Part shown: positions 1 to 10,200 of the stretch, piece after piece
How the letters are laid out: every line of letters begins with the position of its first letter
How positions within the stretch are numbered: position 1 is the stretch's first letter
Source of the DNA: Pseudorhodoplanes sp.
GTDB lineage: Bacteria > Pseudomonadota > Alphaproteobacteria > Rhizobiales > Xanthobacteraceae
Direction: 5' to 3'
DNA: 64,000 nt
Assembly (NCBI GenBank): GCA_019187085.1
Contig: JABARS010000011.1
Span: 1-64,000, forward strand
Made by a program: the position numbers and the translations under genes
The notes under the pieces: model-generated
Database searches by the model: none
What the model saw: only the letters and a program-made list of their open reading frames with translations
What the model was told of the DNA's origin: nothing

Positions 1-1097
1 CGCGCCGGCGACGCCCGCCAGTCCCAACTCTGCCGCGGCCCCGACGCGGGGCGGAACGAGGACAGCGTCGCGGTGCCGCCGGTGCTCGCCGCGCGGCCCG
101 CCTCGCGCGCCAGCGCCTCGCGCAGCGCGCCGACGATCAGGCTGCGCACGAGGCCGGCGTCGCGGAAGCGCACCTCGGTCTTGGCTGGATGGACGTTGAC
201 GTCGACCTCGCGCGCATCGAGCGCCACGAAAAGCGCCAGCACCGGGTGGCGGTCGCGCGGCAGGTAATCGGCATAGGCGGCGCGCACGGCGCCGATGAGA
301 AGCTTGTCGCGCACCGGCCGTCCGTTGACGAACAGGTACTGGCCGAGCGCATTGGCGCGCGTGAAGGTCGGCAGCGCCGCATAGCCTTCGATGCGCAGAC
401 CTTCGCGCCCGGCCGCGACCGCAATCGCATTGGCGCGGAACTCCGCGCCGAGAATGTCGCCGAGCCGGGCCAGCCGTCCAGGTCCGTCGGGCAGCGCCGC
501 GGGCCAGGTGACGGCGGCGCGCTCCTCGCCGGCCAGCGTGAAGGCGACATCGGGACGGCTCATGGCGAGCCGGCGTACGACTTCGCGCACGGCCTCGCCT
601 TCGGCGCGGTCGCTCTTGAGAAATTTCAGCCGCGCGGGCGTCGCAAAGAACAGATCCCTCACCTCGACGCGCGTGCCTTCGCCGAGCGCGGCCGGACGCA
701 GCGCCGACTTGACGCCGCCTTCGACGTCGAGCGCCCAGGCGTGCGGCTCACCGGCATGGCGGGTGGTGATGGTCAGCCGCGCCACCGCGCCGATGGACGG
801 AAGCGCCTCGCCGCGGAAGCCGAGCGTATGGATGGCGAGCAGGTCCTCGTCGTCGGCGAGCTTGGAGGTGGCGTGGCGCTCAACCGCAAGCGCGAGATCG
901 GCGCGCGTCATGCCGGCGCCGTCGTCGGAGACGCGGATCAGCCGGCGGCCGCCGCCGTCGGTCACGACCTCGATGCGGCGCGCGCCGGCATCGAGCGCAT
1001 TCTCCACCAGCTCCTTGACGACGCTCGCCGGCCGCTCCACCACCTCGCCGGCGGCGATGCGGTTGACGAGGCTTTCGGACAATTGGCGGACGGGCAT
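1..1097 (-). CDS. mutL: DNA mismatch repair protein MutL (N-terminal part, cut by window edge)
   Basis: Mismatch-repair ATPase of the GHKL family, which couples MutS recognition to downstream processing. About 365 codons are visible; the C-terminal dimerisation part lies beyond base 1. Reading from the ATG at 1097 the protein opens MPVRQLSESLVNRIAAGEVV, the classic MutL start, followed by the ATP-binding motifs VENALDAG, DDGAGM and GFRGEAL and later the FVNGRPVRD and DVNVHPAKTEVRF segments. It is the last gene of a minus-strand series behind arfB and pgi, separated from arfB by 172 bases that hold only a decayed repeat. Identification is firm. The missing 3' end means it cannot be said whether the gene is intact. 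Confidence 0.95.
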   Translation of the reverse strand, partial: MPVRQLSESLVNRIAAGEVVERPASVVKELVENALDAGARRIEVVTDGGGRRLIRVSDDGAGMTRADLALAVERHATSKLADDEDLLAIHTLGFRGEALPSIGAVARLTITTRHAGEPHAWALDVEGGVKSALRPAALGEGTRVEVRDLFFATPARLKFLKSDRAEGEAVREVVRRLAMSRPDVAFTLAGEERAAVTWPAALPDGPGRLARLGDILGAEFRANAIAVAAGREGLRIEGYAALPTFTRANALGQYLFVNGRPVRDKLLIGAVRAAYADYLPRDRHPVLALFVALDAREVDVNVHPAKTEVRFRDAGLVRSLIVGALREALAREAGRAASTGGTATLSSFRPASGPRQSWDWRASPA

Positions 1098-1130
1098 GAA
1101 TCGCTACCAAGCACCTGTGACGCGGTCCGT

Positions 1131-1220
1131 CACCCTGAGATGCCCGCGCCGGCGGCTTCGAGCAGTGCAGCCGATCCATTGCCCGTCGCCCTTCGAAGCT
1201 CGCTCGCATCTTAGGACGAC
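1131..1220. repeat. decayed REP-like intergenic repeat
   Basis: Between mutL and arfB, fragments CACCCTGAG, CTTCGAG, CGCCCTTCGAAG and CTTAGGACGAC occur in the order expected of two divergent copies of the palindromic family seen intact at 22242-22482 and 36918-37020. The inner stems are broken, so this looks like an old, degraded pair. The call rests only on the within-window similarity. Confidence 0.4.
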
Positions 1221-1269
1221 AGAGGCGGATTGGCGCTTCCGCTTCTACCAGATTCGCCCCGGACGGCCG

Positions 1270-1689
1270 TTAGTCATCGAACGACTTTCCCCGCATCTTC
1301 TTGATATTCGAGCGGATTTTCTTGCCTTCCACGCGCTTGAGCCGGGATGCCTGGGTCGGCTTGGTGGCCCGGCGCGGGATCGGCTTTACCGCCGCCTCGC
1401 GGATCATCGCAAACAGGCGCTCGCGCGCGTCCTCGCGGTTGCGCTCCTGGGTGCGGTGCGATTGCGCGGTGATCACCAGCACGCCGTCCTTGGTGAGACG
1501 GCTGCCGGCGATGCGCATCAGCCGGATCGCCACGTCGTTCGGCAGCGAGCGCGAGCGCCGCACGTCGAAGCGCAGTTGCACGGCGGTGGACAGCTTGTTG
1601 ACATTCTGCCCACCCGGCCCCGAGGAGCGCACGAAGCTCTCCTGCAACTCGTCGTCGTCGAGACTGATATGGTCGGTGACACGGATCAT
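1270..1689 (-). CDS. arfB: alternative ribosome-rescue peptidyl-tRNA hydrolase ArfB (YaeJ)
   Basis: Release-factor-like hydrolase that frees ribosomes stalled on truncated mRNA. The 139-residue protein has the catalytic GGQ at residues 26-28 in the context RSSGPGGQNVNK, and a long basic C-terminal tail (residues about 105-139, rich in Lys and Arg, with SRLKRVEGKK). In this family that tail threads the empty mRNA channel. The size matches ArfB and not a full release factor, which would carry a codon-recognition domain. It follows pgi by 69 bases on the same strand and precedes mutL. Start is the ATG at 1689. Confidence 0.93.
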   Translation of the reverse strand: MIRVTDHISLDDDELQESFVRSSGPGGQNVNKLSTAVQLRFDVRRSRSLPNDVAIRLMRIAGSRLTKDGVLVITAQSHRTQERNREDARERLFAMIREAAVKPIPRRATKPTQASRLKRVEGKKIRSNIKKMRGKSFDD

Positions 1690-1758
1690 GCAGAAGATGT
1701 AACCCGCCGCGCCCGGCAGGCAAAGAGCCGGCCGCGCCGCAATCAGGTGACGCGCGCG

Positions 1759-3072
1759 CTAATTCGCCGCGAGATATTGCTTCGCCAGAATCTTGCCCTC
1801 CTCCACCGCCGGCTGGTCGAAGGCATCGACCCCGAGCAGATCGGCGGCGATGATGGTCTCCAGCATGAAATGCATCATGAGCGCGCCGAGCGCGCGCTCG
1901 TCGAGGCGCGGGACATGGAGGGTGCGCACCGGGCAGCCGTTCTTCGCAAGCGTCTCGGCGGTGGCGCGCCCCTGCGCTGCGACAAGATCGCCGATCGCCT
2001 TGCCGGCGAAATCGGGCTCGCCCGCACGCGATGCGAGATCGGCGGGGATGACCGGCCCGCGCCCGGCGCAATCGGTCGTCACGATCGTGAACAGCTTGTC
2101 GCGCGGACCGGCGATGAAAAGCTGAAGCTGGCTGTGCTGGTCGACCGGACCGAGGGCGGCGAGCGGGGTCGTGCCCTTGCCGTCCTTGCCGAGGCTCTCG
2201 GCCCAGAGCTGCACATACCATTTGACGAATTTTTCCAGCCGGTCGGCGTACGCCATCATCACCGCGACCGGCTTGTGCGCGGCGAGCGCGACCGACAGCG
2301 CGGCCCCGACCGCGGGTGCCACGTCTTTGGCCGCGCGACCGTCGCGCACGGGCGCCAGCACCTCCGCCGCCCCGGCCCGCACCGCGGCGATGTCGAGGCC
2401 AAGCATCGCCGCCGGCAGCAGCCCGACATTGGTGAGCGCCGAGAAACGCCCGCCGACGCCGGTGTCGTGATCGAGAAAGGGCACCTGCCCGGGCGCGAGC
2501 AATTCGCGAAGCCCGTTGCGGCGGCCAGCCTTGGCGGGCTCGCTCAGGCCGAGAAAAACCTCGCCGATCCGCTTTTCGAGCCCGGCCGCCTTCAGCGCGG
2601 CGAGCACGGCGGCCGTCTGCATCAGCGTCTCGCCGGTGCCGCCGGACTTGGAGATCGCGACAAAGCGCGTCGTCGCAAGCGGCAGCCTCTCTAGCAGGCG
2701 GCCGAAGGTCAGCGGGTCGAGATTGTCCATGAAATGCGCGCGCGGCCCGGCGCGCAACAGCCCGAGCCCCGGCACGCCCCAGTCGGCAAGCTGCACGAGT
2801 GCCTGCGCGCCGAGGCTCGATCCGCCGGTACCCAGAAACACAAGATCGCTCGCGCCGGCGGTCAGGCGTTTTGCCGCCTCGCCGATCGCCGCGAGATCGC
2901 CGCGCTCGGCCGGCACGTGCAAGAGACGCAGCGACGCGTCGGCATGCCTGCGGCGCAACGACTGGAGCGCCTGCGCGCTGCGCGCAAGCGCCTCTTCAAA
3001 AGCCTCGCGCACGACGCCGTGCGGCCCGATGCGTTCGGCCCGCGCCATATCGATGGATTGAACAAACGTCAT
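1759..3072 (-). CDS. pgi: glucose-6-phosphate isomerase, short form
   Basis: Interconverts glucose-6-phosphate and fructose-6-phosphate in the cytoplasm. At 437 residues it is the compact, Bacillus-like form and not the roughly 550-residue enterobacterial form. Visible signatures: GTGGSSLG at 81-88, SKSGGTGET at 141-149 (phosphate-binding SIS loop), GGRFSALTNVG at 207-217, ESLGKDGKG at 292-300 and GPVDQHSQLQLF at 308-319 with the catalytic histidine at 313. It lies 55 bases after the second M16 gene on the same strand, so it probably shares transcripts with the envelope genes upstream. Start ATG at 3072. Confidence 0.93.
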   Translation of the reverse strand: MTFVQSIDMARAERIGPHGVVREAFEEALARSAQALQSLRRRHADASLRLLHVPAERGDLAAIGEAAKRLTAGASDLVFLGTGGSSLGAQALVQLADWGVPGLGLLRAGPRAHFMDNLDPLTFGRLLERLPLATTRFVAISKSGGTGETLMQTAAVLAALKAAGLEKRIGEVFLGLSEPAKAGRRNGLRELLAPGQVPFLDHDTGVGGRFSALTNVGLLPAAMLGLDIAAVRAGAAEVLAPVRDGRAAKDVAPAVGAALSVALAAHKPVAVMMAYADRLEKFVKWYVQLWAESLGKDGKGTTPLAALGPVDQHSQLQLFIAGPRDKLFTIVTTDCAGRGPVIPADLASRAGEPDFAGKAIGDLVAAQGRATAETLAKNGCPVRTLHVPRLDERALGALMMHFMLETIIAADLLGVDAFDQPAVEEGKILAKQYLAAN

Positions 3073-3127
3073 TGCCGCCCCGATCCGTCCCCCGTCCGGC
3101 CCGTCAACGCGGCCGGCCGCATCCGGT

Positions 3128-4462
3128 TCAACCGCCCTGCTTGCCGGCCGGAGTCTCGCTGGCCCGGCCGACCACCGAATAGAGCACGCCGGTATTGAGC
3201 AGGCGCTTCGCCGCGCGCCTGACGTCGTCGAGCGTCACCTTCTCGATCAGGCCGTTGCGCCGCTCAATATAGTCGATGCCGAGATCCTCGAGCTGAATCT
3301 GCACGAGCTGCGCGGCGATCTTGGCCGAGGTATCGAAATTGAGCGCATACGATCCCTTCAGATAGGACTTGGCCTTGGCCAGTTCATCGGCCATCGGGCC
3401 GCTCTCGCTCATACGGCGGATTTCGCTTTCGATCAGATCGAGCGTCTCGTCGGCGCGATCAGCGCGTGTCTGCGTGCCGCCCAGCACCAGGGCCGTGCGA
3501 TCGAGCGGCAGCAGATACGAATAGACCGAATAGACGAGCCCGCGCTTCTCGCGCACCTCGCGATAGAGACGCGAGGAGAACGAGCCGCCGCCCAGAATAT
3601 GATTGACGATAAAAGCGGGGATGAAATCGGGGTCCTTGCGGGCGATGCCGTTGCCGCCGAAGCTGAGCACGGCCTGCGGCACCTTCAGATCGACATAAAG
3701 GCGGCGACCGCCGCCGACCGCCGCCGCGGGCTTGACCGCGACGAGATCGGCCTTTGCCGGCAGCGCGCCGAACACCGTGTCGAGCAGCGGCGCGAGCGTC
3801 GCCGCATCGATGTCGCCGACGACGGCGATCTTGAGCTGGTCGCGCGCGAACACCCGGCGGGCATAGGCGGCGACGTCGTCGCGCCCGATCAGGGGAACCG
3901 ACTCGAGCGTGCCGTTCGCCGGCCGGCCATAGGGATGGTCGGGGAATGCCGTGCGCCACCACAGCCGGCTTGCGATATTGTTCGGATTGGTGGTCTCGCG
4001 CCGCAGCGCGGTGAGCATCTGCGCGCGCACGCGCTCGATCGGCTCGGCATCGAAGCGCGGCGCTGTCAGCGCGAGCCGCAACAGGTCGAAACCGACATCC
4101 ATGCGGTCGCGCAGCACGCGCAGCGCGCCGCTCACCTCGTCGCGCTGCGCGGAGAAGCGCAGCTCGACGGCGTTCTGCTCCACCTTCTCGGAGAAAGCCC
4201 GGGCGTCGAGATTGCCCGCGCCTTCGTCGAGCAGGCCCGCGGTCATGTAGGCCACGCCCGGCTTTTCCGGCGGGTCCTGGGTGGCGCCGCCGCGGAACGC
4301 GAAATTCATGGAGACGAGCGGCACCGACTGGTCCTGCACCAGCCAGGCCTCGATGCCGCCCGGGCTGACGACGCGCTCGATGCGGGTCGCAGCCTGAGCG
4401 TCGGCGACGAAAACGGCGAGCGCGGCCGCCGCCGCGAGGGGCCTGACGAACGCCGCGATCAT
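3128..4462 (-). CDS. M16 family peptidase, non-catalytic subunit
   Basis: Secreted partner of the zinc peptidase encoded just upstream. The 444-residue protein starts with a signal peptide (hydrophobic residues 7-24 ending in DAQA). Where the catalytic subunit has HxxEH this one reads AYMTAGLLDEG, with no zinc-binding histidines. It retains the Arg/Tyr substrate-binding signature in SSRLYREVREKRGLVYSVY near residues 315-335. This division of labour is typical of bacterial M16B heterodimers. The ATG overlaps the upstream stop by four bases (ATGA at 4459-4462), indicating translational coupling and fixing the start; frames open upstream of it belong to the other gene. Confidence 0.9.
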   Translation of the reverse strand: MIAAFVRPLAAAAALAVFVADAQAATRIERVVSPGGIEAWLVQDQSVPLVSMNFAFRGGATQDPPEKPGVAYMTAGLLDEGAGNLDARAFSEKVEQNAVELRFSAQRDEVSGALRVLRDRMDVGFDLLRLALTAPRFDAEPIERVRAQMLTALRRETTNPNNIASRLWWRTAFPDHPYGRPANGTLESVPLIGRDDVAAYARRVFARDQLKIAVVGDIDAATLAPLLDTVFGALPAKADLVAVKPAAAVGGGRRLYVDLKVPQAVLSFGGNGIARKDPDFIPAFIVNHILGGGSFSSRLYREVREKRGLVYSVYSYLLPLDRTALVLGGTQTRADRADETLDLIESEIRRMSESGPMADELAKAKSYLKGSYALNFDTSAKIAAQLVQIQLEDLGIDYIERRNGLIEKVTLDDVRRAAKRLLNTGVLYSVVGRASETPAGKQGG

Positions 4463-5829
4463 GATCTCTTCTCCTCGCGCCCCACTTCCTTGATCAGGAA
4501 ACCGGTCACCGAGCGACGCTTGTCGAGCCACTGGCGCGCGGCGTCGCGTACCTGGTCGGCGGTGACGGCGCGGATGCGGTCGGGCCAGGTGCGGATGCTG
4601 TCGACGGTCATGCCGGTCGTGAGCGCCGTGCCGTACCAGCGCGCGAGCGTGGACTGGTTGTCCTGCGCGAAAATCGTGTCGGCGACGAGCCGCGTCTTGG
4701 TCCGCTCTAGCTCTTCGGCGGTCACACCGCGCTCGGCAAGCTCGGCGATCACCGTATCGATCGCCTCGTCGAGCTGGGGTAGACTGATGTCCGGGCGCGG
4801 CGTGCCATAGACGCCGAAGCGCGTGTCGTCGAGCATCGAGCCCTGATACCAAGCGCCGGCGCTGACTGCGATCTGGCGTTCGACGACCAGCGCGCGATGC
4901 AGGCGGCTGTTCGATCCGTTGCCAAGGATATGCGCCAGCACTTCCAGCGCCTCGGCCTGGCCGGGGGCGGCGGTGTGATGCGAGGGCACGAGATAGCTGC
5001 GCTGCAGGCTCGGCTGGGCGACGCGCGGATCGGCGAGCGTGACGGTGCGTACCGCGCGCTGGTGCGGCTCCTTCGGCCGCACGCGCGGTGGCAATTCGGA
5101 GCGGCGCGCGACCTTGCCATAGGTCTCTTCGGCCAGCGCCTTGACTTCGGCAGCCGAAACGTCGCCGGCGATGACGAGAACGGCATTATTGGGCGTGTAG
5201 TATTTGCGGTAGAAGGCGAGCGCGTCGTCGCGCGTGAGCGCCTCGATCTCGTTGCGCCAGCCGATGACCGGCCGGCCATAGGGATGATTGAGATAGAGCG
5301 CCGCCTCGATCTCCTCGCCGAGCCGCGCGGACGGATTGTTGGCGACGCGCTGGTTCTGCTCCTCGAGCACGACATTGAGCTCGGGACGCACGACGTCGTC
5401 GGTGAGCACGAGGCCGGTCATGCGGTCGGCCTCGAACTCCATCATCGCCTTGAGATTGTCGCGGGTGACGCGCTGGAAATAACCGGTGTAATCGCTCGAG
5501 GTGAAGGCGTTCTCCTGTCCGCCGATGGTCGCCACGACTTGGCTGAAGCGGCCGGCGGGATTTTTCTTCGTGCCCTTGAACATCAGGTGTTCGAGGAAAT
5601 GCGCGAGCCCGGATTTGCCCGCCTCCTCGTCGGCGGCGCCGACCTTGTACCAGAGCATGTGGGTGACGACCGGCGCGCGCCGGTCGGGAATGACCACGAC
5701 CTCGAGCCCGTTCCCGAGCGTGAAGGTGGAGACGTCGGGCGCGGCCGCCGCCGGTAGCGGGCCGGCGAGCGCGGCGAGCACGAGAGCGGGAGCGGCAGCC
5801 CGCACTGCAAGCCGCGGGAGGGGTGTCAT
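4459..5829 (-). CDS. M16 family zinc peptidase, catalytic subunit
   Basis: Periplasmic or secreted pitrilysin-type metallopeptidase, 456 residues from the chosen start. The inverted zinc motif HFLEH is at residues 77-81 and the third ligand glutamate at 157 (LNVVLEEQ), the 76-residue spacing expected of the family. Residues 8-30 form an alanine-rich signal peptide ending AAAA, which is why the ATG at 5829 is preferred over the in-frame TTG at 5901 or ATG at 5892, which would add a hydrophilic leader. It is coupled to the inactive partner by an ATGA overlap. Physiological substrate is not evident from sequence. Confidence 0.92.
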   Translation of the reverse strand: MTPLPRLAVRAAAPALVLAALAGPLPAAAAPDVSTFTLGNGLEVVVIPDRRAPVVTHMLWYKVGAADEEAGKSGLAHFLEHLMFKGTKKNPAGRFSQVVATIGGQENAFTSSDYTGYFQRVTRDNLKAMMEFEADRMTGLVLTDDVVRPELNVVLEEQNQRVANNPSARLGEEIEAALYLNHPYGRPVIGWRNEIEALTRDDALAFYRKYYTPNNAVLVIAGDVSAAEVKALAEETYGKVARRSELPPRVRPKEPHQRAVRTVTLADPRVAQPSLQRSYLVPSHHTAAPGQAEALEVLAHILGNGSNSRLHRALVVERQIAVSAGAWYQGSMLDDTRFGVYGTPRPDISLPQLDEAIDTVIAELAERGVTAEELERTKTRLVADTIFAQDNQSTLARWYGTALTTGMTVDSIRTWPDRIRAVTADQVRDAARQWLDKRRSVTGFLIKEVGREEKRS

Positions 5830-5897
5830 CAAGTCGTGTCCGATCTTCAAGCGGGCGCCATCGCGCAAGCCGGCTGGGACGAGGCCGCGCATCGAGC

Positions 5898-6590
5898 TCA
5901 ATAGTCTTTGCCCGTCCCGCGATCCTGGAGATTGTAGGGCTTCGGCGCCTCGCGCTTGGCCGAAAGACCGTAAGGCTGGTTCGGCGACGGCGTCATGTAA
6001 CCGGTCGGCGGCGCGGTCAGCGAGCTGCGCGGCGGCTCGCCGCGGAAGACGCCGACTTCGTCTTTTTCTCCACCGCCCTTGAACAGGGCGCCGAGTATCC
6101 CGCCGCGGTAGCCGAGCTCGTCCGGGCGTAGCGGCGCGCCCTGCTCTTCGCGCGTGGAGTTGGTCGGCGTCAGCCCGGCCCCGGCCTTGCGGCCGCGCTC
6201 AAGCTCGTAAGGCGACAGCGGACGGCCGGCGGTCTCCGCCTCGTTGGGATCGCGCGGCGCGCGGGACTTCTTCTTGGGCTGGCGATCGGCGTCTTTCGGC
6301 CAGGACGGATCGGCGACCACGCTCGTCGCTTGCGGCGGCGGCAGATCGCGGCTCGGCGGAACGACCAGCGGCGAACGCTCGCGATAGTCGATCGGCGGCG
6401 TATCCTTGATGCCGAAGATGCCCTTCAGAATCTTGGTCTCGAACGGCTCCTCCTCCTCGTCATCAGCCGCCGAGGCATGCAGGGCACCGCCAACGGCGAA
6501 GGCAAAGGCCAGCACCGCCGCGGCCGCGGCGCGCGCCAGACGGCGACGAAGGAAGCGGGGGTCAGAGATGGAGTTGGATCGGTGCATCAT
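5898..6590 (-). CDS. secreted proline/charged-rich protein, possible BamF/DUF3035 relative
   Basis: A 230-residue protein of no recognised enzyme fold. Tandem ATGs at 6590 and 6587 precede a basic n-region and a hydrophobic stretch (AAAAAVLAFAFAVGGALHASA), a clear signal peptide without a lipobox cysteine. The mature part begins with an acidic run DDEEEE, then a segment reading PPIDYRERSPLVVPPSRDLP, and continues rich in Pro, Lys, Arg and Gly. That segment and the position between lspA and the M16 pair recall DUF3035, the BamF subunit of the outer-membrane assembly complex in other Alphaproteobacteria, but the lipoprotein cysteine is missing. Treat BamF as a hypothesis. 130 bases separate it from lspA. 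Confidence 0.75.
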   Translation of the reverse strand: MMHRSNSISDPRFLRRRLARAAAAAVLAFAFAVGGALHASAADDEEEEPFETKILKGIFGIKDTPPIDYRERSPLVVPPSRDLPPPQATSVVADPSWPKDADRQPKKKSRAPRDPNEAETAGRPLSPYELERGRKAGAGLTPTNSTREEQGAPLRPDELGYRGGILGALFKGGGEKDEVGVFRGEPPRSSLTAPPTGYMTPSPNQPYGLSAKREAPKPYNLQDRGTGKDY

Positions 6591-6720
6591 TGTCCCGAAC
6601 ACGATGTTCCGTGCACGATGGTCCCGTGCGATATTTGGTGTCCCGCGCGCTCCGGATGACCGGTATTCCGGTCTCCCGGCTTGGGTGCCGTCGCCCTTCG
6701 CCTGCCACGCTGAGCAGGAA

Positions 6721-7242
6721 TCAGGGCTGTTTTGCGGCGCGTTCGCCCCACAGGACTTCATACAACAGGATAGCCACCCCGACAATGATGGCCACATCGG
6801 CTAAGTTAAAGACGTACCATCCGAAATTAAGACCTGCGGCATGAAGATGCAGGTAGGCGTAATCGACCACGGCGCCGTAGACGGCCCGGTCGATGGCGTT
6901 TCCGGCGGCGCCCCCGATGATCAGGCCGAGCGCGAGCGCGGTGAGCCGGCCGGACGCCTGCGCCAGCCAGGCCCAGAGCAGCAGCACCGCACCAACCTTG
7001 AAGGCGAGCAGGATCCAGGGACCCCAGGGACCATCCTGCTGGAACAGGCCGTAGCTGATGCCCTTGTTCCAGGTCAGGACGAGATCGAAGAAGGGCAGGA
7101 CACGGACCGGGCTTCTGGCCGCGATGTCGAAGCCGTACAGGAGCCACAGCTTGAGCGCCTGATCGAACATGGCCACGAGCAGCGCCGCCGACAGGCCGTC
7201 GCGGGTGTGGGGGCCAAGGATGTAGTTGCGAAGATTCTTCAT
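6721..7242 (-). CDS. lspA: lipoprotein signal peptidase (signal peptidase II)
   Basis: Inner-membrane aspartic protease that cleaves prolipoprotein signal peptides ahead of the lipidated cysteine. From the ATG at 7242 the protein has 173 residues with four hydrophobic segments. Catalytic aspartates are D118 in NAIDR and D149 in FNLAD; the third conserved block is WNKGISYG at 58-65. The start at MKNLRNYILG is preferred because upstream sequence is Arg/Pro-rich shadow overlapping the ileS stop region. It lies 14 bases after ileS, the usual ileS-lspA arrangement. Confidence 0.96.
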   Translation of the reverse strand: MKNLRNYILGPHTRDGLSAALLVAMFDQALKLWLLYGFDIAARSPVRVLPFFDLVLTWNKGISYGLFQQDGPWGPWILLAFKVGAVLLLWAWLAQASGRLTALALGLIIGGAAGNAIDRAVYGAVVDYAYLHLHAAGLNFGWYVFNLADVAIIVGVAILLYEVLWGERAAKQP

Positions 7243-7256
7243 GGGCGGGCGGGCGG

Positions 7257-10200
7257 CTATTCCGCCGCCCGGCGCACGGCGTCCCATTCGCGCAGCGCCT
7301 GCGCATCGCGCGGTGACACGTCCGGGTACGCAGGGTCGGCACCGACGCCGTCGAGAATTTTCCAGGAGCGCGCGCACTTGCGGCCCTCGGCGCGGCGCGG
7401 AACGACGGCAACGCCGCGCACCTCGTCGAGGCGGAAGGCTTCCGCCGGGCCATCGGTCTCAACGAGCGTTGCCGCCGAGGTGATGCACAATTCGGCGAGA
7501 TCGATATCGACCAGAGCGGCGAACAGTTCCTTGTCGGCGACGTGCACGATCGGGGCGGCCTCGAGCGAGGAGCCGATGCGCTTCTGCGCACGCTCAAGCT
7601 CAAGCGCGCCGGTGACCACGCGGCGCACCTGACGCGCCTTGCGCCATTTCTCGGCCAGCGCCTCGTCGCGCCAGCCGGCGGGCACGATCGGGAAGGCCTG
7701 CAGATGCACCGAGGGCGCGCCCTCGCCGAAGCGCGATAGCCAGGCTTCTTCCGCGGTGAAGCACAGCATCGGCGCGAGCCAGGTCACGGTGCAGCGGAAC
7801 AGGTGATCGAGCACGGTGAGGCAGGTCTTGCGCTTGTGCGAAGAGATCGGATCGCAATAGAGCGCGTCCTTGCGGATGTCGAAATAGAAGGCCGACAGGT
7901 CGCTCGTCATGAAGGCGTTGAGCTGGGCGAAGATGCGCTTGTAGTCGAAATCGGCATAGGCCTGACGCACGAGGCCGTCGAGCTCGGCCAGACGATGCAG
8001 CATCAGGCGTTCGAGCTCGGGCATGCTCTCGACGGCGACGCGGTCCTCCTCGCGGAAATGCGCGAGGTTGCCGAGCATCCAGCGGATGGTGTTGCGCAGC
8101 TTGCGGTAGGTCTCGACATTGGTCTTCAGGATTTCCGGGCCGATGCGCAGGTCGTCGGCATAGTCGGTGGCGCACACCCACATGCGCAGGATGTCGGCGC
8201 CGGACTGTTTCATGACGTCCTGCGGGGCGACCACGTTGCCGAGCGACTTCGACATCTTGCGGCCGTGCTCGTCGAGCGCAAAGCCGTGCGTCAACACGAC
8301 GTCATAGGGTGCCACCCCGCGCGTGCCGCAGCTTTCCAAGAGCGAGGAATGGAACCAGCCGCGATGCTGGTCGGAGCCTTCCAGATACATCACAGTGTCG
8401 TCGCCGCCGTCCTTCCGGCGGCGGATGCTGGCGAGGCCCGGAAAATGCTTCGGGTCCTCCAGCACGAAGGCGTGCGTGGAGCCGGAATCGAACCAGACGT
8501 CGAGAATGTCGTCGACCTTCTTCCAGCCTTCCTGCGCGCGCGCGCCGAGAAAACGCTCGGCCGCGCCCCTGGCGTACCAAGCGTCGGCGCCCTCCTGCTC
8601 GAAGGCGGCCGCGATGCGCTGGTTGACGGCGTCGTCTTTGAGAATTTCGACCGAGCCGTCGCCCTTTTCCTTCACGAATACCGCAATCGGCACGCCCCAG
8701 GCGCGCTGGCGCGAGATCACCCAGTCGGGCCGGCTCTCGATCATGCCGGTGATGCGGTTTTCGCCGGCCGCCGGCACCCAGCGCGTGGCGCGGATGGCGG
8801 AGAGCGCCCGCTGTCGCAGCGTGTCGTCCGTCTTCGCGCCGCCCTTTGAATCGGCGATGGCCTTGTCCATCGCGATGAACCATTGCGGCGTGTTGCGGAA
8901 GATGACCGGCTTCTTGGACCGCCACGAATGCGGATATTGATGCTTGAGGCGGCCGCGCGCGATCAGCATCCCGGCCTCGATCAGCGCCCCGATCACCGCC
9001 TCGTTGGCGTCGCCCTTCTCGCCCTTGTCGGTGATAACGCGTTTGCCGGTGAAGCCGGGCGCGGCCTCGGTGAAGGCGCCGTTCTCGTCCACCGTATAGG
9101 GGATGGCGGTCGCGATGCCGCGCGCCTCCAGCGCGCGCGCATTCGCGGTCCAGATGTCGAAGTCCTCGCGGCCGTGACCGGGCGCAGTGTGCACGAAGCC
9201 GGTGCCGGTGTCGGCGGTGACGTGCTCGCCGGGGAGGAGGGGGACGGCGAAGTCATATCCGCCTTTAACCTTCAACGGATGAGCACAGACCAACAATTCA
9301 AGATCGTCAGGAGCGATTGTTGCCCCCTTTGAGAAGCGATCAACGCGCGCTTGCTTCATAACCGCTTCAGCAAGGCTATCGGCGAGCAAGAATTTGTCGC
9401 CTGCCTTTGCCCAATTATCATTTGGCGCTTCGATGACTTCGTAAATGCTATAAGCGATCTTTGGAGAAAAACTGATCGCGCGGTTCCCGGGCAAGGTCCA
9501 GGGAGTGGTTGTCCAAATAACGACGCTGACGCATTCATAGCTCGGCCAGTGCCCTGCTTCTAATCGGTCCTCTTTTACTACGGGATTGATCGGCGCCTTC
9601 TCGTTGACGGCTCGAAATCCGCCCCTCTGAGCTCTAGCCGCAACCGGAAACTTCACCCACACCGTGTCGGACGTGTAGTCCTCGTACTCCACCTCCGCTT
9701 CCGCCAGCGCGGTCTTCTCCACCACCGACCACATCACGGGCTTGGAACCGCGATAGAGCGTGCCGTTCTTGGCGAACTTCATGATCTCGCGCGCGATCTG
9801 CGCCTCGGCCGGGAAACTCATCGTGGTGTAGGGATGATCCCAGTCGCCCTCGACGCCCAGCCGCTTGAATTCCTCCCGCTGCACATTGAGCCAGTGCTCG
9901 GCATAGGCGCGGCATTCGCGCCGGAACGCGATCATCGCCGCGGGGTCGGACAGGTCCGGCTTCGGCTTGTTCTTCGCGCGGTAATTCTCTTCCTCGATCT
10001 TCCATTCGATCGGCAGGCCGTGGCAGTCCCAGCCCGGCACGTAATTGGAATCGAAGCCGAGCATCTGCTGGCTGCGCGTCACCACGTCTTTCAGGATCTT
10101 GTTGACCGCGTGTCCGATATGGATATTGCCGTTGGCATAGGGCGGGCCGTCGTGCAGCACGAACTTTACGCGCTCCTTCGCCGCCTCGCGCAGCTTGCGG

